The notes under the pieces are model-generated. The model saw only the letters and a program-made list of their open reading frames with translations, searched no databases and had not been told where the DNA came from. From the NCBI GenBank assembly GCA_944384825.1, contig CALWUT010000020.1:1-38851 (forward strand): 38,851 bases of DNA, read 5' to 3'. Positions 17,316 to 23,079 of this stretch are shown one piece after another. Within the stretch, counting starts at the first letter, position 1, and each line of letters begins with the position of its first letter. Position numbers and translations under genes: made by a program. Origin of the DNA: an uncultured Clostridia bacterium (lineage in GTDB: Bacteria; Bacillota; Clostridia; Oscillospirales; Acutalibacteraceae).

Positions 17316-18239
17316 TCAAAACTCCTTTTTACTTCTATCGTCAATTAAAGTATGATAGGGAAGTTTACTCATTATCAAAGCATCGTACTTTACACCATGT
17401 TTTTTTAACCACTCTTTTGTATCTTTTCTGTCTACTCCCAATCTAGCAGTAAATAACAGCTTATATCCATCTAAATTGTTTAGTTTGTCAATATTACTTT
17501 TAATCGGAATTTTTTTTAAAATTGGTTTGCTGCTGCATTCACATAAAATACCGTCAATATCTATTGCTGTAACTTTATTGCTTTTTTGCAAATAAAATAT
17601 AAGTCTACTCAATCTATCTCTGTCTTTTGGATGAATTTTATTCAAATTTTCGTGTATAATTCTTTCACTTAATTTAACTCCTGTCTTCAGACCCATATTT
17701 TCTAATAAAACAGTCCTACGTAAACACGCAGGACAATCACCGCAAGGCTTATCATTAATAGGATTGTAACAGGAAAAAGTATCGAGTAGCTTTTGTTTGT
17801 CAGAAAAATCCTCTATCATCTGTTCTTTTGATTTATTCCAATACGGACTTTTTACAATTACCTTTTTGCCATTTAATTTTTCGTTTGCATATCTGCTTAG
17901 AATTTTAGACATTTTTTCACATTCGTACTCTGATTTATCAATATGGCTATCATACTTATTTGCTCCAAGATAAATTATATCTGGTGAGTAAAACATACTG
18001 GCAAGCGTAACTAAGCATAAATTTCTATTATTTATATAAAAGTTATCGCTTATATTTGTACTTTTACCTGTTGTATTGATAGTGATTTTTTCAAATTTAA
18101 CTCCTAACTTTTTTAATGCCTTCAATTCTTGTTTTGCATATTTTTGTCCGAAGTCTACATACAAATTTATTCCTTCCGTAATTTCTTTGGACATTATATA
18201 GCTATCAATTCCACCTGAAACTAATTTAACAACCTTCAT
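17316..18239 (-). CDS. queC: 7-cyano-7-deazaguanine synthase fused to a C-terminal HAD-like domain
   Basis: Residues 1-210 are a complete QueC: the PP-loop SGGIDS (8-13) and zinc cysteines in FSCYNP and CGDCPACLRR (Cys157, 166, 169, 172). It makes preQ0 from 7-carboxy-7-deazaguanine, ammonia and ATP. Residues about 222-307 form an extra domain with AIDIDGILCE (Asp227, Asp229), LLFTAR (264-266 TAR) and LIDDRS (Asp300, Asp301). This is the compact HAD-phosphatase pattern seen in capsule-associated and nucleotidase-like HADs. Normal QueC ends near residue 220-230, so this is a fusion. I start at ATG 18239, in the TAATG overlap with dpdA and after GGGAG. The HAD role is unknown. Confidence 0.93.
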   Translation of the reverse strand: MKVVKLVSGGIDSYIMSKEITEGINLYVDFGQKYAKQELKALKKLGVKFEKITINTTGKSTNISDNFYINNRNLCLVTLASMFYSPDIIYLGANKYDSHIDKSEYECEKMSKILSRYANEKLNGKKVIVKSPYWNKSKEQMIEDFSDKQKLLDTFSCYNPINDKPCGDCPACLRRTVLLENMGLKTGVKLSERIIHENLNKIHPKDRDRLSRLIFYLQKSNKVTAIDIDGILCECSSKPILKKIPIKSNIDKLNNLDGYKLLFTARLGVDRKDTKEWLKKHGVKYDALIMSKLPYHTLIDDRSKKEF

Positions 18240-18964
18240 TACTTCAACTCCCAATATTTCTGCATTTTTATCCATTCTTTTAAGCTATACTCCATAGCAT
18301 TTTTGTAGTCTGCTATTCTTGCGTTTTCTTTTACATAATATTTAATTTTTTCGTCTATAAATTGCGGTACTTGCGTAGCTCTGCAACAATTTAACCATGT
18401 TGTGCTGTCTACGCTATAAAAACGTGATGATAAAGTTTTTCTGTCCGTTGACCCTAAAATATGTACTTTCGTTTTATTTTTAATAGCTATATCTTCAAAC
18501 CACCTATAATATTTTTGTATATTAGACTTTACTTTTTTATCGGTCATTCCACCAATAGCTATATAATCATAATTTTCACATAAATTTATATATTCATCTT
18601 TACCTCTTGTTATATGCCAAACTGGGATACATTTCTTACCTGTCTCATATTGGAGTATCTTTCTGTATTCTAAAACTTTTTCATATCCTACGACATCGTC
18701 TATGTCAAGTTCAAAAAAGTATTTCACATCATATTTGTTTATAAAATTTATATAATTTTTTAGATAACTATCAAAATCAAGATTTTTATGTTTTTTGGAG
18801 TTCATAAACGTGTATGCTCCGCTATCAAGCAAAAACATTTCGCTATTTTTAATAAATGGTATCTGCCATTCTTTAAAATAAAAATAACTTTCTAAAAGAA
18901 ATTTTGGTGTGTTTCTCTTCACTATTTCTTTATACGTAGATGTGCCGGCAATAAATATTTTCAT
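18239..18964 (-). CDS. dpdA: DpdA-like DNA 7-deazaguanine transglycosylase (TGT superfamily)
   Basis: This 241-residue protein resembles the phage tRNA-guanine-transglycosylase-like family: LLDSGAYTF (45-53), an acidic ELDIDD (85-90), WHITRG (116-121), YIAIGGM (134-140) and VDSTTW (185-190). It is far shorter than bacterial tRNA TGT (about 370-390 residues) and lacks a recognisable CxCxxC zinc motif, though Cys193-Cys194 lie where a metal site could be. In phages DpdA exchanges guanine in DNA for preQ0 or a derivative. Linkage to a complete preQ0 operon supports that role. It is coupled to queC, and its ATG overlaps the end of the ParB-like gene in its unshifted frame. Confidence 0.82.
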   Translation of the reverse strand: MKIFIAGTSTYKEIVKRNTPKFLLESYFYFKEWQIPFIKNSEMFLLDSGAYTFMNSKKHKNLDFDSYLKNYINFINKYDVKYFFELDIDDVVGYEKVLEYRKILQYETGKKCIPVWHITRGKDEYINLCENYDYIAIGGMTDKKVKSNIQKYYRWFEDIAIKNKTKVHILGSTDRKTLSSRFYSVDSTTWLNCCRATQVPQFIDEKIKYYVKENARIADYKNAMEYSLKEWIKMQKYWELK

Positions 18965-19463
18965 GGTGTAAATTCATGTCCACAAGCTGGGCAAACAACC
19001 TTTTTCCCTTTTTAGTTTTTTCGCTTTCATGCTCTGTAAATAAGCTATCAATATCCACTTCCTTACCAAAAATATAATCAAGTTCAAAATCTAAAAAGCC
19101 TAATTCTTCTAAATTAAATCCAAAGTTTTTTAGTTCGATTAATTCATCTTTTAATAACTCGTCATCCCAGTTTGATTTTTCGTGTATTTTGTTATCGGCT
19201 ATCCTAAACGCTTTTATCTGTTTATCTGTTAAATTTTCGGCTCTTATACAAGGTACAGTTTTTAAATTTAATTCTTTACTTGCTAAATATCTTGTGTGTC
19301 CGCAGATTATTACGTTATCTTTGTCAATTACGATAGGGACTAAAAATCCGAAATTTTTAATAGAGTTTACAAAATACTTAACTGCTTTTTCGTTAATTCT
19401 AGGGTTGTTTTCGTAAGCATTTAACTCTTTTAATTCAATTTCTTGGGTATTAATATCAATCAC
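18961..19463 (-). CDS. ParB/Srx-fold protein with out-of-frame zinc-knuckle tail
   Basis: Residues 1-90 match the ParB N-terminal nuclease-like fold, with IVIDKDNVIICGHTRYLASK (44-63) holding the GHTR motif. The current frame ends at 18930 inside dpdA with an unlikely tail (HHENIYCRHIYV). A -1 shift at G_GGA_AAA (19008-19002) gives the tail KVVCPACGHEFTP, a CxxC zinc knuckle common at the end of phage ParB-like proteins. It stops in ATGA, overlapping the dpdA start. So the frame is either mutated, mis-sequenced or frameshifted in translation. Start GTG 19463 has GGAG only one base away, so the exact start is uncertain. Its link to DNA modification suggests a DNA-targeting or nicking partner of DpdA, which is inference. 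Confidence 0.78.
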
Positions 19464-19471
19464 ACTCCAAT

Positions 19472-19498
19472 AAAAAATAGCCCCCTAAAAAGGAGCTA
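19472..19498 (-). terminator. Intrinsic terminator just upstream of the ParB-like gene
   Basis: On the minus strand TAGCTCC, a TTTTTA loop and GGGGCTA (one G-U pair) are followed by six T. It lies 9 bases before the start of the ParB-like gene, so it either stops antisense transcripts from the toxin block or acts as an attenuator in the leader of the modification operon. Confidence 0.7.
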
Positions 19499-19558
19499 AA
19501 TAATATATTTTAAAAATAAGCAGAGGGACACATATAGAAAGTATATTTCTACTCTACT

Positions 19559-19567
19559 ATTTTACCA
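19559..19567 (-). promoter_or_regulatory. Candidate extended -10 promoter for the modification/late operon
   Basis: TGGTAAAAT on the minus strand fits TGnTATAAT with one change. No good -35 box is present. If used, the transcript would carry a leader of about 90 bases that includes the terminator at 19472-19498. Confidence 0.3.
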
Positions 19568-19637
19568 CATCTTGACATCTCATCTTATCTCAAAATCTCT
19601 CATAATTGTGTCATTTTGTGTCATCATTTAAAAACAC

Positions 19638-19674
19638 TTGACTTTTAATCATATGTACGTTATAATGTACATAT
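19638..19674 (+). promoter_or_regulatory. yefM-yoeB promoter and palindromic operator
   Basis: TTGACT (19638-19643), a 17-base spacer and TATAAT (19661-19666) form a near-consensus promoter. A perfect inverted repeat ATATGTAC/GTACATAT (19651-19658 and 19667-19674) flanks the -10 box. This is the expected autoregulatory operator of a YefM/YoeB complex. Confidence 0.85.
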
Positions 19675-19696
19675 ACTATATAAGAGGTGATTAGTA

Positions 19697-19945
19697 ATGA
19701 CAAACACAAATGCTACAAATTTTAGAAATCATGCTTTTGAATATTTTAATCAGGCTATTGAATTTAATGATATAATAAATGTAAATACAAAAAATGGGAA
19801 TGCTATTGTAATGAGTGAATCTGATTATAATAGTCTTATAGAAACACTTTATTTAAACCAATTTCCCGGAACTGTAAAAGATATTATGGAAGGGAAAGAA
19901 ACTAAAATTTCAGATTGTGTACCTAGTGAAGAGGTAGAGTGGTAA
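19697..19945 (+). CDS. yefM: YefM/Phd-family antitoxin
   Basis: This 82-residue protein has the Phd/YefM fold pattern: N-terminal ATNFRNHAFEYFNQAIEF, a strand with INVNTKNGNAIVMSESDYN (about residues 27-45) and a disordered acidic C-terminus that would wrap the toxin. It follows AAGAGGTG. Its stop overlaps the toxin start (TAATG). It is transcribed opposite to the phage late operon. Confidence 0.9.
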   Translation: MTNTNATNFRNHAFEYFNQAIEFNDIINVNTKNGNAIVMSESDYNSLIETLYLNQFPGTVKDIMEGKETKISDCVPSEEVEW

Positions 19946-20208
19946 TGTATAAGATTTTCTATACTAAAAATGCACTTAAATATGCAGATAATTTAAAAAG
20001 TGCAGGACTCAGTTCTAAAATGAAAGCACTAATAAATATAATACAAAATAATCCTTATCAAAATCCACCACCATACGAGAAATTAGAAAATAATCTAAAA
20101 GGACTTTATTCAAGAAGAATAAATATAAAGCACAGACTTGTTTATGAAGTCATAGAAGAAGAAAAAATCATAAAAATATTAAGTTTATGGACTCATTATG
20201 AATTTTAA
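19945..20208 (+). CDS. yoeB: YoeB/Txe-family toxin (ribosome-dependent RNase)
   Basis: This 87-residue protein (from ATG 19945) shows the YoeB pattern: KNALKYADNL near the N-terminus, PPYEKLENNLKGLYSRRINI in the middle, then KHRLVYEV and a C-terminal LSLWTHYEF that carries the catalytic His and Tyr/Phe region. YoeB cleaves mRNA at the ribosomal A site. An in-frame GTG six bases upstream is less likely because the ATG sits in the TAATG overlap. Confidence 0.92.
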   Translation: MYKIFYTKNALKYADNLKSAGLSSKMKALINIIQNNPYQNPPPYEKLENNLKGLYSRRINIKHRLVYEVIEEEKIIKILSLWTHYEF

Positions 20209-20211
20209 TGA

Positions 20212-20559
20212 TTAAAAACTCCTCTTTACGCTAGGGGGAGTTTTTTCTATTCTTTTCTGTGCTGTTTTGTAAACTTTTTTATCATCTCTAACTGAAATTA
20301 CTATTATTTCCATTACTCCGTCTTTTCTCTCTATTTTATAAACAACTCTTATACCTATTTTCAGTAGCTTTATTTTAAGTAACCCTGCTAACTTAATTCC
20401 CGATTGATTTTCAAGAGGTTTACCATATCCGCCCTCATTTTTAGGCAGAGGATTCTCTAAAACTTTTCTTATGGCTTTAATGACTAATTTTTGCTGTGAA
20501 TTATCCAAACTCTCTAAATCTTTATAAGCGTCTTCTGAATATTTTAAAATCCATTCCAT
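20212..20559 (-). CDS. RelE/ParE-family toxin
   Basis: This 115-residue protein has the RelE superfamily pattern: WILKYSEDAYKDLESLD at the N-terminus, then GIRVVYKIERKDG and IVISVRDDKKVYKTAQKRI. RelE toxins cleave mRNA in the ribosome, whereas ParE members poison gyrase. The basic C-terminal region favours RelE. It follows a Phd-type antitoxin with a one-base overlap and converges on yoeB. Confidence 0.87.
   Translation of the reverse strand: MEWILKYSEDAYKDLESLDNSQQKLVIKAIRKVLENPLPKNEGGYGKPLENQSGIKLAGLLKIKLLKIGIRVVYKIERKDGVMEIIVISVRDDKKVYKTAQKRIEKTPPSVKRSF
20214..20245. terminator. Bidirectional terminator between two toxin genes
   Basis: AAAAACTCC and GGAGTTTTT form a 9-bp stem with T runs on both strands. 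It lies between the converging yoeB and relE-like genes and overlaps the end of the latter. Confidence 0.85.
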
Positions 20560-20876
20560 TATTCGATTTCAACCTCAACTTCATCAATATCTTCATTGGT
20601 TATGTTAAGTCTTTGCATAACTTCTTCTTCTGAAATCGTTTTATAATTAGGACTACTCATTCTTTTGTTAGCTTCTGCATAAAGTCTGTAATTTTCTAAT
20701 TCTTCAAGCATATTTTCATACTCTTGTGGATTCAAAAGTACACAAGTCGGAACGTTATTTCTTATTACTATTTTTGCACCCTCTTTTGATACTTCATCAA
20801 AAACTTTTCCAGCTTCGCCCTTATTAAACCTTGATATTGGCACGATAGAGTTCATAATATCTCTTGCAGTATTCAT
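20559..20876 (-). CDS. Phd/YefM-family antitoxin
   Basis: The first 21 codons of the longer frame cover the promoter, so I start at ATG 20876, preceded by TTAGGAGATGAT. The 105-residue protein then begins MNTARDIMNSIVPISRFNKG, a typical Phd N-terminal DNA-binding pattern. A GAKIVIRNNVPTCVLL strand pair follows, and it ends in a very acidic tail (DEVEVEIE). It pairs with the RelE-like toxin downstream. Confidence 0.88.
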   Translation of the reverse strand: MNTARDIMNSIVPISRFNKGEAGKVFDEVSKEGAKIVIRNNVPTCVLLNPQEYENMLEELENYRLYAEANKRMSSPNYKTISEEEVMQRLNITNEDIDEVEVEIE

Positions 20877-20910
20877 AATATCATCTCCTAAAATTATTGT
20901 TTCTAATATT

Positions 20911-20939
20911 ATTATATTATATGCAAGATAATTTGTCAA
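20911..20939 (-). promoter_or_regulatory. Consensus promoter of the phd-relE pair
   Basis: On the minus strand TTGACA, exactly 17 bases and TATAAT match the consensus at every position. It lies 34 bases upstream of the antitoxin start, within AT-rich repeats suited to an operator. Confidence 0.88.
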
Positions 20940-20976
20940 TTTATAAGCTGTAAAATTTACTATATTATTTTACGGT

Positions 20977-21007
20977 AAAAAGAAAATTCCTCTATAAAAG
21001 AGGGAAT
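20977..21007 (-). terminator. Intrinsic terminator after the secreted Cys-rich gene
   Basis: On the minus strand ATTCCCTCT, a TTTAT loop and AGAGGAAT form a stem with one bulge, followed by TTTCTTTTT. It lies directly after the stop at 21012. Confidence 0.75.
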
Positions 21008-21011
21008 ATTT

Positions 21012-21311
21012 TTATTTGCAACATTTAGAACAAGGTTTTAAATCTGCTTCTTTGATTTCTTCTTGGCTTACTTTTACTTTAGAATTTTTTAAGCAAGCAC
21101 AATTTCCTTTGTGATAGCATTTGCCTGTTTTTGTTCTATAAAGCTGTTCTGACTGCTTTTCTTTTTCCGATACCGTAATGCTACTTGTTGCTTGCTTATT
21201 ACTTACATCTGTAGCCTCTGCCGACAAACCACCAAAAGACGTTAACCCTATAACTCCGCATAAAATTCCCCCGACTACTCTGCTGACTAATTTTCTTTTT
21301 GTGTTTTTCAT
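21012..21311 (-). CDS. Secreted small cysteine-rich protein
   Basis: This 99-residue protein has a clear Sec signal peptide: a basic N-terminus (KNTKRKL), a hydrophobic core (VVGGILCGVIGLTSFGG) and an Ala-rich cleavage region near LSAEA. The mature part ends in a compact Cys-rich domain, YRTKTGKCYHKGNCACLKN then LKPCSKCCK. Its Y-x-x-x-(T)GK-x-YH-x-x-x-C and C-x-x-C spacing resembles the small Ada-like metal-binding modules found in exported Firmicutes proteins. A zinc or other metal site is likely. It has its own promoter and terminator inside the prophage cargo block. Function is unknown. Host lysogenic conversion is a reasonable guess. Confidence 0.75.
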   Translation of the reverse strand: MKNTKRKLVSRVVGGILCGVIGLTSFGGLSAEATDVSNKQATSSITVSEKEKQSEQLYRTKTGKCYHKGNCACLKNSKVKVSQEEIKEADLKPCSKCCK

Positions 21312-21411
21312 TATACATTCTCCTTTTTATAAATATACACCACCGCCTATTTCCTCTAATAAATCTACCTTTTTAAGTGGCTTTGCAACATTAAAAAGTG
21401 CTTACATTTAT

Positions 21412-21440
21412 ATTATAACACATTTAAAGGCACCGGTCAA
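21412..21440 (-). promoter_or_regulatory. Promoter of the secreted Cys-rich gene
   Basis: On the minus strand TTGACC, a 17-base spacer and TATAAT. The transcript would have a leader of about 95 bases before the ATG. That leader contains an open stretch without a start codon, and I see no riboswitch pattern in it. Confidence 0.8.
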
Positions 21441-21514
21441 TATCTTTTACACAAACCTTGTGGCATATTTGTACCACATACGCCTCATAATGTTATCAAG
21501 GGGGGGAATAGCTG

Positions 21515-21838
21515 ATGTTATATATAGACGAGAGTTTTATAAAAGATAGAGTAGTTCAGTTAAGAACTCAAAAAGGGGTATCTGCCAGAGATATGAGTTT
21601 ATCTATTGGTCAAAATAAAAATTATATAAATCGAATCGAGAACGGAACTACACTTCCATCTTTAAATGGTTTAATTTTAATTTGTGAATACTTTGGCATA
21701 ACTCTTAAAGAATTTTTCGACGTAGAAAACAAAAGCCCTAATACGCTGAATAAACTGATAGAAAAAGTCAAACCACTTGGCGAAGAAGCTATGAACAGCA
21801 TAATTACTCTCATTGATGAAGTAAAGAAAAGCAAATAA
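21515..21838 (+). CDS. XRE-family transcriptional regulator
   Basis: This 107-residue protein has a helix-turn-helix at about residues 10-65 (VVQLRTQKGVSARDMSLSIG, then NYINRIENGTTLPSL) and a short helical C-terminus ending in KKSK. It starts after AAGGGGGG. A nearby inverted repeat TGTGG-N10-CCACA (about 21460-21479) lies upstream and could be its operator. It is divergent from the secreted Cys-rich gene and upstream of the candidate type I toxin, so it may regulate either. It is too short to be a CI with a cleavage domain. Confidence 0.88.
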   Translation: MLYIDESFIKDRVVQLRTQKGVSARDMSLSIGQNKNYINRIENGTTLPSLNGLILICEYFGITLKEFFDVENKSPNTLNKLIEKVKPLGEEAMNSIITLIDEVKKSK

Positions 21839-21904
21839 GTTTAAAAGAGTAAGCTATTTAAGATATGGCGGGCTTTTACCCTCGAAAGAATGGGGGGTGG
21901 TTTT

Positions 21905-21988
21905 ATGCTCCAGCAAGTATTTTTAATACTATCTCTGATACTGGTAACATTAAAAATTATAAAAACATTTTTGAGCATAAAAAAATAG
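21905..21988 (+). CDS. Candidate type I toxin: 27-aa hydrophobic peptide
   Basis: The ORF encodes MLQQVFLILSLILVTLKIIK and ends FLSIKK: one membrane-spanning helix with a basic C-terminus, the usual form of holin-like or Fst/TxpA-type toxins. It follows GGGGGTGG six bases upstream. It lies inside a 24-bp long-range RNA helix and is overlapped at its 3' end by an antisense transcript with a consensus promoter. The combination supports a type I module, although the peptide itself is too short for a firm family call. An in-frame ATG five codons upstream is less likely because it lacks a good ribosome site. Confidence 0.6.
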   Translation: MLQQVFLILSLILVTLKIIKTFLSIKK

Positions 21989-22060
21989 CTAGACACCCGC
22001 TAAAGTATCAGCTATTTTACAAAACAATTCCGAGCTAACCGTATCTTAAATGGTTTGCTC
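21978..22060 (-). ncRNA. Candidate antisense antitoxin RNA
   Basis: A promoter at 22067-22095 would start a minus-strand RNA near 22060. It would end at the hairpin AAATAGCT/AGCTATTT and the T run (plus-strand A run 21979-21985), about 83 bases. It is fully complementary to the 3' part of the toxin RNA. Its first 24 bases nearly copy the 5' arm of the long helix, so it could displace that arm. Exact ends are inferred. Confidence 0.55.
21983..22018. terminator. Bidirectional terminator shared by toxin and antisense RNA
   Basis: AAATAGCT and AGCTATTT form an 8-bp stem with a 19-base loop. On the minus strand seven T follow; on the plus strand four T follow. It lies at the toxin stop codon, so sense and antisense RNAs would overlap at their 3' ends. 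Confidence 0.7.
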
Positions 22061-22066
22061 TTATTT

Positions 22067-22095
22067 ATTATATGCTCAAATAAAATTTTTATCAA
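22067..22095 (-). promoter_or_regulatory. Antisense RNA promoter
   Basis: TTGATA, a 17-base spacer and TATAAT on the minus strand. It has no downstream ORF in its direction before the terminator, which fits a small RNA. Confidence 0.75.
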
Positions 22096-22100
22096 TGCTT

Positions 22101-22358
22101 TTATGCTGTTTTGATTTCTACTCCGTTATTCCATAATTCATTACAAGATAAATCTATCTCATCATTCCATTTAATTCCATACCCTTGGCAATCCACCATT
22201 ACTTGATTGAATAAAGAGTTGTTGGATTTTAAATCTTTGAATATACTCCATTTATCAAATAAAGGTTTTATATCATATTTTTTTATAGCACCATTTTCAA
22301 AAACTACAATTAAATTGTAATCTTCTATCGGCTTTACTTCTTTAACTTTAAAAAACAT
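22101..22358 (-). CDS. DUF2442-family protein
   Basis: This is an 85-residue protein (from ATG 22358, seven bases after GAGAGGTG; a GTG three codons upstream lacks spacing). The pattern KVKEVKPIEDYNLIVVFENG then KKYDIKPLFDK and the C-terminal GIKWNDEIDLSCNELWNNG is characteristic of DUF2442. The family usually sits next to DUF4160 proteins, as here. The pair has been suggested to be toxin-antitoxin-like. The biochemical role is not established. Confidence 0.87.
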   Translation of the reverse strand: MFFKVKEVKPIEDYNLIVVFENGAIKKYDIKPLFDKWSIFKDLKSNNSLFNQVMVDCQGYGIKWNDEIDLSCNELWNNGVEIKTA

Positions 22359-22375
22359 AGTATTCACCTCTCTTG

Positions 22376-22630
22376 TTATTTTAAAGGGGGAAGTTTTTTA
22401 AACTCCTGTGTATTCCATATGTTTAAAAGTTCGTCTTTATGTTCTTTCATCCATTCTTTTACCATTGATAAAGCTCTATTTGGCAAATCTCCCTCCATCA
22501 TTTCTAAAGTTTTTATATCTATTATTCCGACATACTCTCCGTATATAACGTGAATATGCGGGGGATTATGTTCACTTTGCATAAAGAACATTTTTATTAT
22601 AAGTCCGTAAAATGCAGAGATTATAGGCAT
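22376..22630 (-). CDS. DUF4160-family protein
   Basis: This 84-residue protein matches DUF4160: MPIISAFYGLIIKMFFMQSE at the N-terminus, then HNPPHIHVIYGEYVGIIDI with the conserved PPHIHV, and a C-terminal EWMKEHKDELLNIWN helix. It precedes the DUF2442 gene by 9 bases in one unit, following GAGGTAAG. This is one of several small two-gene modules in the prophage cargo block. Function unknown, with toxin-antitoxin behaviour suspected from genomic pairing only. Confidence 0.88.
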   Translation of the reverse strand: MPIISAFYGLIIKMFFMQSEHNPPHIHVIYGEYVGIIDIKTLEMMEGDLPNRALSMVKEWMKEHKDELLNIWNTQEFKKLPPLK

Positions 22631-22673
22631 ATAACTTACCTCGTTTTCATTTTAATCTTTTAATAATATTATA

Positions 22674-23054
22674 CTACAAATTAAAGCTTTGAGCAATCGC
22701 ATAAAATCTGTGGCATTGAGATACACTGTAACCAATTTTTCTTGAAATATCAATCCAGCGAAGCCCAACAAAATCACGGTAATAAACAACCTTATATGAA
22801 AGTTCGGGAAGTTTTGAAAGATCATCTAAAACTTCATCTATTCTCATTTGTAGGTGATATTTTTTGGTTTCAAGTTCTAATAGTCTTTCAATTTTAAGCT
22901 CTATAAGATTATTTTTTAATCCATTTGCTTTTGGAAAATAAGAGTATTTCACACCTTGAATATCAAGGCTACTTTTAAGTTCCTGTATTTTTTGTTCTAA
23001 AAGTTTTATTTGAAACTTTGTCTGTCTAGCTTCATCAAGCTTTGATATTACCAT
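22674..23054 (-). CDS. DUF1492/ArpU-like phage late transcription regulator
   Basis: This 126-residue protein has an N-terminal coiled region and a C-terminal sigma-70 region-4-like helix-turn-helix (YKVVYYRDFVGLRWIDISRK, then GYSVSQCHRFYAIA). This is the pattern of DUF1492 and ArpU/RinA-type regulators that sit at the end of the early region and switch on late genes. It is the last gene of the early operon here, followed by the cargo block. It starts with ATG after TTGGAGCG. Confidence 0.82.
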   Translation of the reverse strand: MVISKLDEARQTKFQIKLLEQKIQELKSSLDIQGVKYSYFPKANGLKNNLIELKIERLLELETKKYHLQMRIDEVLDDLSKLPELSYKVVYYRDFVGLRWIDISRKIGYSVSQCHRFYAIAQSFNL

Positions 23055-23079
23055 TAGTTACACGCTCCAATCATAACAG

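Larger units (their letters stand above)
21845..22062 (+). ncRNA. Structured RNA: 24-bp long-range helix enclosing a toxin-like ORF
   Basis: The segment 21845-21868 pairs with 22039-22062 over all 24 positions, 20 Watson-Crick and 4 G-U. The wobbles are G-U only in plus-strand RNA. In minus-strand RNA the same positions would be A-C mismatches, so the structure belongs to the plus strand. The helix closes a region that contains the 27-codon ORF at 21905-21988. Such 5'-3' pairing is characteristic of type I toxin mRNAs, where it hides the ribosome site. I see only a weak promoter upstream (TTGATG-17-TAAGTT), so cotranscription with the XRE gene is possible. Confidence 0.6.

Noticed and set aside
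15740-18964. Host queuosine tRNA pathway instead of phage DNA modification
   Set aside because: The genes overlap within a phage operon leading into terminase, no QueF or QueA is present, and the transglycosylase is far shorter than bacterial tRNA TGT.
19464-19640. A preQ1 riboswitch in front of the modification operon
   Set aside because: The CTACAC-type loop and the A-rich pseudoknot tail of preQ1-I are not found; only terminator and small hairpins are visible.
21361-21410. A small ORF in the leader of the secreted Cys-rich gene
   Set aside because: The open stretch has no start codon in frame and the only ATG codons are followed quickly by stops.
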